From Thermoproteota archaeon (lineage in GTDB: Archaea > Thermoproteota > Nitrososphaeria > Nitrososphaerales > Nitrosopumilaceae): 64,000 nt of DNA. The DNA lies in NCBI GenBank assembly GCA_003352285.1, contig QQVN01000003.1:62001-126000 (forward strand). The letters are read 5' to 3'. The position numbers were made by a program, and so were the translations under genes. Every line of letters starts with the position of its first letter. The stretch's first letter is position 1. This document shows positions 17,237 through 26,685 of the stretch, in pieces. The notes under the pieces are model-generated. The model searched no databases. It worked only from the letters and a program-made list of their open reading frames with translations, and had not been told where the DNA came from.

Positions 17237-18637
17237 ATGGCAACTGAAAATCTAGACATGGATTATTCAAAGTATGATTTTAAAGATTCCACAGAACTCT
17301 ATGTTCACCTTAGCAAGAAAGGATTGTCAAAAGAAACCGTAATTGGAATCAGTAAAATGAAAGATGAGCCACAATGGATGCTTGATTTCAGATTACGTGC
17401 ATTTGAGACATTTATGAAAAAACCAATGCCACAATGGGGTGGCGATCTTAGTGTTATTGATTTTCAAAATATTTACTATTATGCAAAAGCATCTGAAAAG
17501 ACAGAAAAAAGCTGGGATGATGTTCCAGAAGATGTCAAGAAAACATTTGATAAACTAGGTATTCCCGAAGCAGAAAAAAAATTCCTTGCTGGTGTTGGAG
17601 CACAATATGAATCAGAAGTTGTATACCACAATCTTAGAGAAGACTTGGCAAAACAAGGAGTACTATTCTTAGATACTGATACAGCATTAAAAGAACAACC
17701 AGAAATATTCAAAAAATACTTTGGTAAAATCATTCCACCTGAGGATAACAAATTTGCAGCATTAAACAGTGCAGTATGGAGTGGTGGTTCATTTATCTAC
17801 ATTCCACCTGGCGTTAAAGTTGATATGCCATTGCAAGCATACTTTAGAATTAATGCAGAAAATATTGGTCAGTTTGAGAGAACATTAATCATTGCAGATG
17901 AAGGCTCCGAAGTTCATTACATCGAGGGATGTACTGCACCTGTCTACTCATCTGAATCCTTACATTCTGCAGTTGTAGAGCTAGTTGCACACAAAGATGC
18001 TCACTTGCGTTACACCACTATACAAAATTGGAGTAGTGATGTATACAACCTTGTTACTAAACGTGCATATGCATATGAAGGCGCCAAAGTAGAATGGATT
18101 GATGGAAATATTGGAAGCAAGCTTACAATGAAGTATCCTGGAATCTATTTGATGGGTGAGCGTGCATATGGTGAAACATTATCAATTGCATTTGCAGGAA
18201 AGAACCAACATCAAGACACAGGTGCAAAGATGGTTCACCTAGCTCCTAACACTACATCTAAAATCACATCAAAATCTGTTAGCCGTCTAAATGGCCGGTC
18301 AACATACAGAGGTTTGTTAAACGTCGCAAAAGGTGCAACAAATGTAAAATCTACTGTACGATGTGATGCATTACTATTAGATGATACTTCAAAGACAGAT
18401 ACCTATCCTTACATGGAGATTAACCAAGAAGATGCAACCATTACTCACGAAGCTACTGTTGGCAAAATTGGTGATGAACAAATCTTCTATCTCATGACAA
18501 GAGGATTCTCCGAAGAAGAAGCATTAACTTTAATCGTTAATGGGTTCATGGAGCCATTTACCAAAGAATTACCAATGGAATATGCAGTAGAACTAAACCG
18601 TCTCATAAAACTAGAGATGGATGGCTCTGTAGGATAG
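17237..18637 (+). CDS. sufB: Fe-S cluster assembly scaffold SufB
   Basis: Scaffold subunit of the SUF iron-sulfur assembly complex (SufBCD). It has the SufB-type beta-helix core with [36 protein letters not shown] and the C-terminal [20 protein letters not shown] followed by a helical end. The 466 residues match the family. It starts the operon sufB-sufD-Rieske-sufS-sufU-wHTH. Its ATPase partner SufC is encoded 20 kb away on the other strand. Confidence 0.95.
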   Translation: MATENLDMDYSKYDFKDSTELYVHLSKKGLSKETVIGISKMKDEPQWMLDFRLRAFETFMKKPMPQWGGDLSVIDFQNIYYYAKASEKTEKSWDDVPEDVKKTFDKLGIPEAEKKFLAGVGAQYESEVVYHNLREDLAKQGVLFLDTDTALKEQPEIFKKYFGKIIPPEDNKFAALNSAVWSGGSFIYIPPGVKVDMPLQAYFRINAENIGQFERTLIIADEGSEVHYIEGCTAPVYSSESLHSAVVELVAHKDAHLRYTTIQNWSSDVYNLVTKRAYAYEGAKVEWIDGNIGSKLTMKYPGIYLMGERAYGETLSIAFAGKNQHQDTGAKMVHLAPNTTSKITSKSVSRLNGRSTYRGLLNVAKGATNVKSTVRCDALLLDDTSKTDTYPYMEINQEDATITHEATVGKIGDEQIFYLMTRGFSEEEALTLIVNGFMEPFTKELPMEYAVELNRLIKLEMDGSVG

Positions 18638-18661
18638 TCACTTACTCATTTCGCTTAAACC

Positions 18662-20062
18662 ATGTCACAACAAGCTCTCTCATCAATTGGTTCAAGTCAC
18701 ATAGAAGAAATATCTTCATCAAAGAATGAACCCGATTGGCTAAAACAGTATAGAAAAAACTCTCTATCTATCTATGAAGGGCTACCAATTGAGACATCTC
18801 CATTATACAACAAGTACACTGATGCAAAGAAAATGGATCCTGAACAAGTCTCACTCTCAGTAACTTCAGATTCTACAGTTCCATCCTTTCTAGAAAAAAG
18901 ACTTTCAGAATTAAAAGATGAAATATCTATAATTCAGATTGGAACCAACATTCACAAAATCAATTTGCCTGATGAGTTTAGCTCAAAGGGCTTAGTGGTT
19001 TCATCTATTGATGATGCTCTAAAAAATAATGCTGATCTAGTAAAAAAAGCACTTGAAGCATCAAACTCTACTGAAGATAAATTCACGGCGCTTAACAATG
19101 CAGCATTTAATTCTGGAATTTTTATCCATATTCCACGTAATTTTATTTTAGAAAAACCAATTCACTTTGTTTCTTCTCTTTCACTAGATGGTATTTCCAC
19201 CATCTCACGAAACATAATCTTTGCAGATGAAAGTAGTAAAGCTACTATTGTTCAAGAGTTATACTCTCCAAAAGCGGAAAAACAACAGGCATATCTTGAA
19301 TTACTCAATACCAATGTAGCAGCAAACGCACAACTTGATCTTACAACTTTGCAAATGATGGATCAAGGCTCAGTCAACTTTTCAACTAGGCGCTCTGATA
19401 TTGGACAAGATGGTCAGATTAATTGGTATCTTGGATTGTTTGGAACTATTTTGTCTAGATATAGAATAGATTACTACCTAAATGGAACTGGAGCAAATGC
19501 AAATGATTCTGAAGTTGTTTTTGGAAACAAAGAACAATCTTTTGATTTACAATCAAACATAATTCATGAGAGTCCTGCAACAGAGGGTAGAATTATTGAA
19601 AAATCAATTCTAAAGGATAAATCAAAATCTCTCTTTAAAGGAATGATTCGCATTAAAGAAAAAGCTGCTAAATCAAACTCATATCTTTCAGGGCGTTCAA
19701 TTTTATTAGATAAAGATGCAAAATCAGACGCTATTCCAGGACTTGAGATCTTTACCAATGATGTTAAAGCTACTCACTCTGCATCTGTTGCACAAATAGA
19801 TGAAGAACAAATATTTTATTTAGGAACAAGATGTCTCAGCCGACCAGAAGCAGAGAGAACAATTGTTGAGGGCTTTTTGGAACCCCTATCTCGAAAAATG
19901 TCATACCAAGTGAGAGCATGGATTGCATATCTTATAGAGTCAAAATGGGATGGTAAAGAATTGATGATTAACAATGATGAAGAACTTAGAAAATTCGTTG
20001 AAATTGAAGAAACTCGTTACAACGAAAATGCCGAGATTGAACAACATTACAAGTATAGGTGA
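18662..20062 (+). CDS. sufD: Fe-S cluster assembly protein SufD
   Basis: Paralogue of SufB that pairs with it in the SufBC2D complex. It shares the same C-terminal signature (VKATHSASVAQIDEEQIFYL) and the FIHIPRNFILEKPIHF segment, but has a diverged N-terminal half. It is, by coincidence, also 466 residues. The start lies 24 bp after sufB, and its stop overlaps the Rieske gene start. Confidence 0.93.
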   Translation: MSQQALSSIGSSHIEEISSSKNEPDWLKQYRKNSLSIYEGLPIETSPLYNKYTDAKKMDPEQVSLSVTSDSTVPSFLEKRLSELKDEISIIQIGTNIHKINLPDEFSSKGLVVSSIDDALKNNADLVKKALEASNSTEDKFTALNNAAFNSGIFIHIPRNFILEKPIHFVSSLSLDGISTISRNIIFADESSKATIVQELYSPKAEKQQAYLELLNTNVAANAQLDLTTLQMMDQGSVNFSTRRSDIGQDGQINWYLGLFGTILSRYRIDYYLNGTGANANDSEVVFGNKEQSFDLQSNIIHESPATEGRIIEKSILKDKSKSLFKGMIRIKEKAAKSNSYLSGRSILLDKDAKSDAIPGLEIFTNDVKATHSASVAQIDEEQIFYLGTRCLSRPEAERTIVEGFLEPLSRKMSYQVRAWIAYLIESKWDGKELMINNDEELRKFVEIEETRYNENAEIEQHYKYR

Positions 20063-20376
20063 TACTATTGTCTGATTGGATAAAGGCTTGTTCAGTAGAT
20101 GAAGTAGGAGACGGACAATTATTCAGTTTTGATCATAAAGATAAGAGGATTCTCTTGGCAAATCTTAAAGGAAAATTTTTTGCAACTGATTTGATTTGCA
20201 CTCATGCAGAAGCTGATCTTTCTACAGGATTTCTGACAGATGAAGGTGTTAGATGTCCATTACATCTTTCTGTTTTTAATTTGGAGAATGGAAAACCTCA
20301 GAATCCTCCAGCTGATGAACCACTAAAAACATACAATGTTAAAATACAACAAAACGAAATTTACGTGGAGATTTAA
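20059..20376 (+). CDS. Rieske-type [2Fe-2S] ferredoxin in the suf operon
   Basis: A small soluble Rieske protein. It carries the two cluster motifs CTHAEADL and CPLHLSVF, i.e. C-x-H and C-x2-H about 16 residues apart. There is no membrane anchor. A GTG at 20059 overlaps the sufD stop; a TTG three codons later is an alternative start. Rieske ferredoxins in suf operons may deliver electrons for cluster assembly or sulfur reduction, but the partner is not known here. The next gene, sufS, begins 2 bp after its stop. Confidence 0.92.
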   Translation: MILLSDWIKACSVDEVGDGQLFSFDHKDKRILLANLKGKFFATDLICTHAEADLSTGFLTDEGVRCPLHLSVFNLENGKPQNPPADEPLKTYNVKIQQNEIYVEI

Positions 20377-20378
20377 TC

Positions 20379-21620
20379 ATGCAAGCTCAACTTTCTATAG
20401 AAAACATTCGAAAAGATTTTCCTATACTAAAACGAACTGTGCGTGATAACAAACCTCTAGTATATCTTGATAATGCATCTACAACCCAAAAACCAAATCA
20501 AGTAATTGATGCAATCACAAATTATTATCAAACTTTTAATGCAAACATTCATCGTGCAGTATATGCACTTGCTGAAGAGGCAACTACCGCATATGAAGAA
20601 ACTCGTGATAAAATTGCAAATTTTCTCAATATTCCAAACAGAGAAGAAATAATCTTTGTACGTGGAACTACTGAAGCAATTAATCTAGTAGCCTATGCTT
20701 GGGGAAGGTCTCATGTTAAAGAAGGCGACATAATTGTTACTACCGAATATGAACATCACAGTAACATTGTTCCATGGCAACTACTTGTTCAGGAAAAGCG
20801 TGCAAAACTAGAGTATATTGAGATTGATGAAAACGGAGAGCTAAAACTTGATCAACTTGATAAATATCTTGCAACAGGTAAAGTCAAGCTTGTTACATTT
20901 AGTTTGATGTCTAATGTATTAGGAACTATCTCTGATGCTGATACTATTATCTCAAAATGTAAGAATGCAGGTGTCTTGACACTAATTGATGGTGCCCAAG
21001 CAGTACCTCACATGAAGGTAAACCTTGGTACATTAGGATGTGACTTTTTTGCATTTTCTGGACATAAAATGTTGGGACCTACTGGAATTGGAGTTTTGTG
21101 GGTTAAAAAACAAGTTCTTGAAACAATGAGTCCGTTTCATGGAGGAGGTGATATGATTAGAGAAGTTCACAAATATGAAACAACTTGGAATGACTTGCCT
21201 TACAAGTTTGAAGCAGGTACTCCAAACATCGCAGATGTAATTGGATTAGGTGCAGCAATTGATTACTTGACAAATTTAGGATTAGACAAAATCAGAGAAC
21301 ATGAAGTTGAATTAACAAAATATGCTTTAGAAAAAATGTCTCATGTAAAGGGGATGAAAATCTATGGTACAAAGGATCTCTCAAAACGCGGTGGTGTGAT
21401 ATCCTTTAATTTTTCTGATGTTCACCCACATGATGTTGCTCAAATTATTGATGAAGAAGGAATTGCAGTTCGTTCTGGACATCACTGTGCTCAAGTATTG
21501 ATGGAAAAACTGGATGTTGCAGCAACTTCGCGTGCAAGTTTTTACATTTACAACACAAAAGAAGATGTTGATGCATTAGTAAATTCACTTGAAAAAGTTG
21601 CGAGGTTGTTTAAGCTATGA
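20379..21620 (+). CDS. sufS: Cysteine desulfurase SufS
   Basis: PLP enzyme that takes sulfur from cysteine to form an enzyme persulfide for cluster assembly. Seen are VYLDNASTTQKP near the N-terminus, EYEHHSNIVPW, the PLP lysine in FAFSGHKMLGPTG, and the active cysteine in VRSGHHCAQ. The 413-residue length fits the SufS/CsdA class. The stop overlaps the sufU start by four bases, supporting direct transfer to SufU. Confidence 0.95.
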   Translation: MQAQLSIENIRKDFPILKRTVRDNKPLVYLDNASTTQKPNQVIDAITNYYQTFNANIHRAVYALAEEATTAYEETRDKIANFLNIPNREEIIFVRGTTEAINLVAYAWGRSHVKEGDIIVTTEYEHHSNIVPWQLLVQEKRAKLEYIEIDENGELKLDQLDKYLATGKVKLVTFSLMSNVLGTISDADTIISKCKNAGVLTLIDGAQAVPHMKVNLGTLGCDFFAFSGHKMLGPTGIGVLWVKKQVLETMSPFHGGGDMIREVHKYETTWNDLPYKFEAGTPNIADVIGLGAAIDYLTNLGLDKIREHEVELTKYALEKMSHVKGMKIYGTKDLSKRGGVISFNFSDVHPHDVAQIIDEEGIAVRSGHHCAQVLMEKLDVAATSRASFYIYNTKEDVDALVNSLEKVARLFKL

Positions 21621-22057
21621 GTAATGCAGACATTTATCATGAAATGATTATAGATTATTCTAGAAATCCATTAAATTTTGGGCAAATCGAAAACCCTGAT
21701 GTAACTTTTCATGACTCTAATCCCTTATGTGGTGACAGCATAGATATTGATATGAACATCAAGGAGAACAAAATATCTGATATCAAATTTCATGGCCGTG
21801 GATGTGCAATATGTATGGCATGCTCTTCAGTTTTGACAGAAATTACCAAGGGCAAAGATATTGATGAAGTAAAAAAGATCACAAAAAATGATGTGTTAAG
21901 TGAACTTGGATTAGAAAATCTTCAAGCTGTCAGAATCAAATGTGCATTATTGTCTCTTAAAGTTCTAAAATATGCTTTGTATTCGTATTTGGCAAAACAC
22001 ATGTCTGAAACCGGCGATGTCGATAAATTAAAAGAAGAGGCAGCAAACCTGTATTGA
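21617..22057 (+). CDS. sufU: SufU/IscU-type Fe-S scaffold or sulfur acceptor
   Basis: A 146-residue NifU-N/SufU-family protein. The three usual ligand cysteines are present in NPLCGD, GRGCAICMACSS and IKCALL. The middle motif has two further cysteines (CAICMAC), more than in typical SufU (GSGCSIS). In Bacillus-type systems SufU is a zinc-bound sulfurtransferase for SufS; which role applies here is not clear. Coupled to sufS by an ATGA overlap. Confidence 0.9.
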   Translation: MSNADIYHEMIIDYSRNPLNFGQIENPDVTFHDSNPLCGDSIDIDMNIKENKISDIKFHGRGCAICMACSSVLTEITKGKDIDEVKKITKNDVLSELGLENLQAVRIKCALLSLKVLKYALYSYLAKHMSETGDVDKLKEEAANLY

Positions 22058-22058
22058 C

Positions 22059-22406
22059 ATGGGAGACTATACACCTAAAATTCCAATTCCAATTCAGATA
22101 AGAAAAATCATCTTTGAAAAATTCAATAACACTGAAAATCGTTTTACAAATGATGAAATATTTGAAATTTTGAAAAAAAATAATGACATTGATAGTTCTT
22201 GGACTATAGATGATGTTGAAACATACTTTAATGAAATATGTGATAAAGGATTGGCACGTAATATTGCACAGAATTTTACTACGATATGGCTAAAACTATT
22301 TGATCCTGTGGAAAAATCTCATTGTAATGCATGCGATTTAGATATCTACTTGGGCAGCTCAGAAGAGAAAATATGTCCTAATCCTAACTGTAAATCTTCT
22401 ATTTAG
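22059..22406 (+). CDS. Winged-helix-like protein with C-terminal zinc ribbon, last gene of suf operon
   Basis: A 115-residue protein not matched to a named family. The first 80 residues look like a winged helix (FTNDEIFEILKKN ... WTIDDVETYFNEICDKGLARNI), and the end has CNACDLD and CPNPNC, a zinc-ribbon pattern. It begins 1 bp after sufU and so is probably in the suf transcript. A Fe-S or metal-responsive regulator of the operon is an attractive guess. The stop overlaps the convergent pgk gene by 8 bp. Confidence 0.75.
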   Translation: MGDYTPKIPIPIQIRKIIFEKFNNTENRFTNDEIFEILKKNNDIDSSWTIDDVETYFNEICDKGLARNIAQNFTTIWLKLFDPVEKSHCNACDLDIYLGSSEEKICPNPNCKSSI

Positions 22407-23655
22407 CTCGTTCCCTTCTTGCAGCATCTTCTAAAGCTATAATCATAGGTAATTTTTCGCCGGTCAAATACAATACTAGTGCTCCGCCTGCAGTACTGAT
22501 ATGATCAATCTTGTCTGCTAATTCGTATTTTTTTAACGCTGAAGTTAGATGGCCTCCACTAACGATGGTAGTTGCCATGGAGTTTGCCACACTTTCCAAA
22601 AGTGATCTAGTTCCATAACTGAATTCTTTTCTTTCAAAGAATCCTGGAGGACCACTGATAAAGACAGTGCCTGCTCCTGAGATTAATTTATTGTAGTGCT
22701 CCACTGTTTTTGGGCCTAGATCTAAAATTTGATCTCCTTTGTTTAACTCCCTAACGTCCATCTCTACCCTAGAACCGTCTTTGTCAACAGCTACGTCTAC
22801 TGGAGTTGAAAAAACATCTGGATATTCACCGATTAATTTGTGGGCCTTTGCTACTGCTTCGTCCTCTCTTTTTATGCCTAAAGGATACTTTATTCGTGCT
22901 TGAGCCCTCATGAAGACATTTCCTATTAACCCTGTTAGAAGGACATGATCTGCTCTTCCTTTTTGGATCAACATCTTTATTGCTTCTAATCTGTCCTCAA
23001 CTTTGGAACCTCCTAGAACAATAACATGTGGTGCTTTAGCAACTGTGATTATTTCATCTAGTTTCCTTACTTCTCTTTCTACAATTCTTCCGGCAGCAGC
23101 TGGTAATACATGAGGAAAACCAACAATTGATGGGTGTGATCTATGTGCGCTTGGAAATGAATCTAAAACACACAAATCAAATAATTTTGCTAATCTAGAA
23201 ACCATAATTGTTTTTGAAGCATCTGTAGGCGAGAACTCATAATTTTCTTCTGCACATAATCTGAGATTATCTAAAAGTAAAATTTCTCCTGCCTCTAAAT
23301 TTTTGATTTCATTTTGTGCAGCACTTCCAATAACATCCTCAACATATTTTATGTCTCTATTCAAAAATTTTGCTAGCACATCAGCATGCTTTTCCATTCC
23401 GGTATAGTCTTTGTTTCCAACTCTACCTTGGTGTGATGCGATTACCACTTTTGCTTCTTTTAATGATTCAATTGTTTCAATTGCCTCCTCGATTCTTTTT
23501 GTTCCTGAAATCTCCATTGTTTCTGGATCGATGGGACAGTTCATGTCTACTCTAACAAATACTGTTTTACCTTTAAGATCAAAATCATCTAGAGTGAGTA
23601 TCTTCACAAATTTCCTAATTATTCCCAAGTTAAAATCTTTGAGCCGATCAGACAT
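22399..23655 (-). CDS. pgk: Phosphoglycerate kinase
   Basis: Interconverts 3-phosphoglycerate and 1,3-bisphosphoglycerate, here mainly for gluconeogenesis. Motifs are GKTVFVRVDMNCP, ASHQGRVG, RSHPSIVGFP, VLGGSKVEDR and TIVSGGHLTSAL near the C-terminus. From ATG at 23655 it is 418 residues. A GTG at 23607 (402 residues, starting KILTLDDFDLKG) agrees better with the usual archaeal N-terminus and has a TTTTAA element about 25 bases upstream, so it may be the true start. Phosphoglycerate mutase is at 53-54 kb. Confidence 0.95.
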   Translation of the reverse strand: MSDRLKDFNLGIIRKFVKILTLDDFDLKGKTVFVRVDMNCPIDPETMEISGTKRIEEAIETIESLKEAKVVIASHQGRVGNKDYTGMEKHADVLAKFLNRDIKYVEDVIGSAAQNEIKNLEAGEILLLDNLRLCAEENYEFSPTDASKTIMVSRLAKLFDLCVLDSFPSAHRSHPSIVGFPHVLPAAAGRIVEREVRKLDEIITVAKAPHVIVLGGSKVEDRLEAIKMLIQKGRADHVLLTGLIGNVFMRAQARIKYPLGIKREDEAVAKAHKLIGEYPDVFSTPVDVAVDKDGSRVEMDVRELNKGDQILDLGPKTVEHYNKLISGAGTVFISGPPGFFERKEFSYGTRSLLESVANSMATTIVSGGHLTSALKKYELADKIDHISTAGGALVLYLTGEKLPMIIALEDAARRERAK

Positions 23656-23777
23656 TACAGAAATTCTATATTCTATTAGATCTTTTCATGAACAAACTTA
23701 AAGAAATCTATATTTTGGATAATTGACACCTAAAAAATTGAGAAATATTAAAAATGACTTGTTTGGAAGTTAGCTAA

Positions 23778-24449
23778 TTGCAAAAATGGATTTTTGAGAT
23801 ACGCTCTAGATCATTTGTACTGCTTGTTATAGGATTTATCATAATCTCGCTTTTGGTAAAATTACAAGTTACTGAAGATTTTGATCAACAAACCATCGAA
23901 ACATTCCAGTCAATTTCTGGAAATACGTTACTCGATTTGATAATGCAATCAATCACAGAAATCGGTGACGTGTATTATATGCTGATATTTTCTATTATTC
24001 TCCTTATAATAAAGAGAACAAGGCGAATTGGAATCGCCCTGATGATACTATTGGTTCTTACTACATTGCTGACTGGCTACATCAAGTGTGGTGTTGATAG
24101 AGATAGGCCCACCCTAGATTATACTGGAAATCCATTCCTAATTGAACTGAGTAATGACACATTTTCGCTATTCTGTGATGGTAGCGCCAACGCCTCTTAT
24201 CCATCAGGTCATGCAGCTAGGGCTGCTGTCTTTGGAGTGATTCTAGGATTTGTGCTATCTGAGCGATTTCCTCGTGGATGTTATCTCCTATTGTTATACC
24301 CATTACTGATGTCAATTAGCAGGGTCTATGTATTACAGCATTATCCGATGGATGTAATCGGTGGAACTGTCTTGGGATTGTTTTTGGCTGGATACATTGG
24401 TCATAAGACAAAACTCTCTAAATTTCTTAATCAAAAACCCAGTTCTTGA
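23778..24449 (+). CDS. PAP2-family membrane phosphatase
   Basis: An integral membrane phosphatase of the type 2 phosphatidic acid phosphatase family, probably acting on lipid or isoprenoid (di)phosphates. The three catalytic motifs are seen: KCGVDRDRP, YPSGHAARA and SRVYVLQHYPMDV. About six hydrophobic segments fill the rest of the 223 residues. The start is TTG at 23778, directly after a TTAGCTAA palindrome. It is convergent and overlaps the next gene by 19 bp. Substrate undetermined. Confidence 0.88.
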   Translation: MQKWIFEIRSRSFVLLVIGFIIISLLVKLQVTEDFDQQTIETFQSISGNTLLDLIMQSITEIGDVYYMLIFSIILLIIKRTRRIGIALMILLVLTTLLTGYIKCGVDRDRPTLDYTGNPFLIELSNDTFSLFCDGSANASYPSGHAARAAVFGVILGFVLSERFPRGCYLLLLYPLLMSISRVYVLQHYPMDVIGGTVLGLFLAGYIGHKTKLSKFLNQKPSS

Positions 24450-24802
24450 ACTACTTTAGGATTGACTAGAACAATTGCATAATGATCCTCATCATGATGA
24501 TAAGTCCAATATTTTACATCCCTATCTTGCTTTGTTTGTCGTAAGCCATACGTGATTGATGTTGTAACTGTGTATCCAATCCGTTTTGCAAGCTTTTTCT
24601 CTTTTGGCATCAAAACCTTGAATCCATCTTTTCTATTGGCAAAACCCATCTTTACAATCTCCTCTGCAGCTTCAGAAGCTGCTTTTTCATCAGTTACATC
24701 AAATGTTCTTGCAATGGGAATTATTGATGGATGGAATTCCATTTCATTTTCTGTAAGATCGTTTCGATTAATAATTTTTTGATGATCGCAGATCCAATTC
24801 AT
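24431..24802 (-). CDS. Protein of unknown function
   Basis: A 123-residue soluble protein that I do not recognise. The C-terminal half (VTTSITYGLRQ ... KYWTYHHDEDHYAIVLVNP) is strand- and aromatic-rich. An internal ATG at 24742 would give 103 residues beginning MEFHPSIIPIA and may be the real start. It overlaps the PAP2 gene tail-to-tail by 19 bp. No membrane segments or metal motifs stand out. Confidence 0.6.
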   Translation of the reverse strand: MNWICDHQKIINRNDLTENEMEFHPSIIPIARTFDVTDEKAASEAAEEIVKMGFANRKDGFKVLMPKEKKLAKRIGYTVTTSITYGLRQTKQDRDVKYWTYHHDEDHYAIVLVNPKVVQELGF

Positions 24803-24875
24803 GTTAAATTTCTTAACTGGTAAGTCAAATCCTGATTATGTTATCAACTTAATCGATTCCATCCATCTAGATTGA

Positions 24876-25847
24876 TTGTTGGCATCACTCGAAAGGGTTG
24901 CTTCCAAGCTAGAAGAAAGAAAAAAGGAAGCTTCAAAACTTCGAAGAAAAGGGGAAAGAGAACTAAAGAAAGCTCGTTCATTACTTAGACGATCTACTTC
25001 TGGATTGGCAACCGTAGCACGTAAAGTAGAAAATGCAAGAGAAGAATTATCTGATGTAGCAGGCGTTTTAACTCAAAAGTTAGCACAAAAAGAGAGCATC
25101 GAAAGACTGGTTACAACAGCAAAAGACCGAGTATCCAAAGAAAAAGAAGCCCTAGAACAAGCCCTACAAGAATTAGACTTTGCCAGCTCTGATGAGGAAA
25201 AACAGAGTGCACAATCTAGAATTAACTCACTTAATCAGCATATTGCCGATTTAGAGGATGAAATAAAAGAAAGAGACAAAACACTTCGAAAAATCACGGA
25301 TGCAATAGATGATATTCAATCAAATAAATCCAAAATTTCCGGAAAAATTCAAAAACAGACTAAGGTAAAACCTACTCTTCAAAAGATGTTAAAAGAGAGC
25401 AAAAAGGACGCAGAACGCTTCTCAAAACAGGTTGTAGTAAAAGCAAAACAAGAGGAATCTGCTAAAAATACTCTCATCAAGGTAAAAGAAAAATTAGAAA
25501 AAGTAAAAGCCCAAAAGCGAAAATTAGCTGCCAAAAAGCGTTCAAGAAAAGCAAAACCAAAGAAACGCTCAAAGAAAGCATCCAAACCAAAACGCAAATC
25601 GGCTAAAAAGACAGCAACAAGAAAAGCAAAACCAAAGAAACGCTCAAAGAAAGCATCCAAACCAAAACGCAAATCGGCTAAAAAGACAGCAACAAGAAAA
25701 GCAAAACCAAAGAAACGCTCAAAGAAAGCATCCAAACCAAAACGCAAATCGGCTAAAAAGACAGCAACAAGAAAAGCAAAACCAAAGAAACGCTCAAAGA
25801 AAGCATCCAAACCAAAACGCAAATCGGTTAAAAAATCTAGAAGATAA
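24876..25847 (+). CDS. Coiled-coil protein with histone H1-like lysine-rich repeat tail
   Basis: A 323-residue (or 322, from the second TTG at 24879) very basic protein. Residues 1-220 are charged heptad-like sequence with EKESIERL and QSRINSLNQHIADLEDEI stretches, predicted coiled coil. Residues about 220-323 are almost only Lys, Arg, Ala, Ser, Pro and Thr, in 25-residue repeats (KKASKPKRKSAKKTATRK). This composition resembles the tails of eukaryotic H1 and some bacterial H1-like proteins that bind DNA. A chromatin-organising role is plausible but inferred only from composition. Confidence 0.8.
   Translation: MLASLERVASKLEERKKEASKLRRKGERELKKARSLLRRSTSGLATVARKVENAREELSDVAGVLTQKLAQKESIERLVTTAKDRVSKEKEALEQALQELDFASSDEEKQSAQSRINSLNQHIADLEDEIKERDKTLRKITDAIDDIQSNKSKISGKIQKQTKVKPTLQKMLKESKKDAERFSKQVVVKAKQEESAKNTLIKVKEKLEKVKAQKRKLAAKKRSRKAKPKKRSKKASKPKRKSAKKTATRKAKPKKRSKKASKPKRKSAKKTATRKAKPKKRSKKASKPKRKSAKKTATRKAKPKKRSKKASKPKRKSVKKSRR
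25551..25829 (+). repeat. 75-bp tandem repeats encoding the basic tail
   Basis: Copies begin at 25551, 25626, 25701 and 25776. The first three are complete; the fourth runs to about 25829, where it diverges (ggcta becomes ggtta). The copies are identical at DNA level, so the array expanded or homogenised recently. Each unit is 25 codons, so changes in copy number keep the frame. Confidence 0.92.
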
Positions 25848-25903
25848 ACAAATCGCTTCTTTGCATGTTATGATTAATATGCATTGTAGGTTTAAGCTAA
25901 ATA

Positions 25904-26683
25904 TTGTCTGATGAAAAAATATCTGTAGAAATTTCTGAATTACCAAATCTTTCTAATCCTCAATTAATTTGTGGATTACCTGGAAGCGGTTATGTAGGTA
26001 AACTTGCCGTTGATTATTTGATTGACAAGCTACAGGCAAAACAATTTGCAAATATCTATTCTTCATCCTTTCCACCTCAAGTTTCCATTAGAGAAGATGG
26101 AACTCTTGATCTTGTAAAGAATACGCTTTATTCTGCAAAAATTAATTCCCAAGAGTTAATCTTTCTTACAGGTGATGCACAACCAGTATCTGCACAAGGT
26201 GAATATGCATTAACTGATGAAATAATTAACCTATGCAAAAAGCTTAATGTAAAAAAAATTTTTACACTTGCAGCATACATTACAGGAAAGTTTTCCAAAT
26301 CTCCCAAGGTGTATGGCACTAGCACTTCTAGTGATATAATAAAACAATTCTCCGAATATGATGTCTCTACAATGAATAGAGGAAACATCACTGGAATGAA
26401 TGGTGTAATAATTGGAATTGCAAAAAGATCCTCTATTCCTGGAATTTGTCTTTTAGGGGAGACATCTGGATACGTAATTGATGCCAATGCATCTAAAGCA
26501 GTTTTAGAATCACTTAGTAAAATTTTGAATATTACAATTGATATGTCTGAGCTTGAACAACGTGCAAAAGATACAGAAGAAATAATCAAAACCCTACAGG
26601 CCCAAGCCGCTTCAAAGGGAAGTCAAGAACAGATTCCACAGTTTCGACCTTCTGATGACAAGAGCCTAGGCTACATAAGCTAA
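25904..26683 (+). CDS. PAC2-family protein (proteasome assembly chaperone-like)
   Basis: A 259-residue member of the PAC2 (DUF75) family. The start of the domain has LICGLPGSGYVGKLAVDYL, followed by LIFLTGDAQP, VYGTSTSSD and GLAxxxxxPG-like NGVIIGIAKRSSIPG. Family members resemble proteasome assembly chaperone 2, and archaeal ones have been proposed to be ATP-grasp-like or chaperone factors; the exact role here is unknown. A helical, glutamine-rich tail follows from residue 215. The start is TTG at 25904. The next gene follows after 2 bp. Confidence 0.82.
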   Translation: MSDEKISVEISELPNLSNPQLICGLPGSGYVGKLAVDYLIDKLQAKQFANIYSSSFPPQVSIREDGTLDLVKNTLYSAKINSQELIFLTGDAQPVSAQGEYALTDEIINLCKKLNVKKIFTLAAYITGKFSKSPKVYGTSTSSDIIKQFSEYDVSTMNRGNITGMNGVIIGIAKRSSIPGICLLGETSGYVIDANASKAVLESLSKILNITIDMSELEQRAKDTEEIIKTLQAQAASKGSQEQIPQFRPSDDKSLGYIS

Positions 26684-26685
26684 AA

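Noticed and set aside
25379-25822. Minus-strand open frame of Phe/Leu-rich repeats
   Set aside because: It is the reverse of the lysine-rich repeats of the H1-like gene; AAG/AAA codons read backwards as Leu/Phe.
25551-25829. CRISPR-like array
   Set aside because: The 75-bp units are directly adjacent with no spacers and are in frame in a protein gene.
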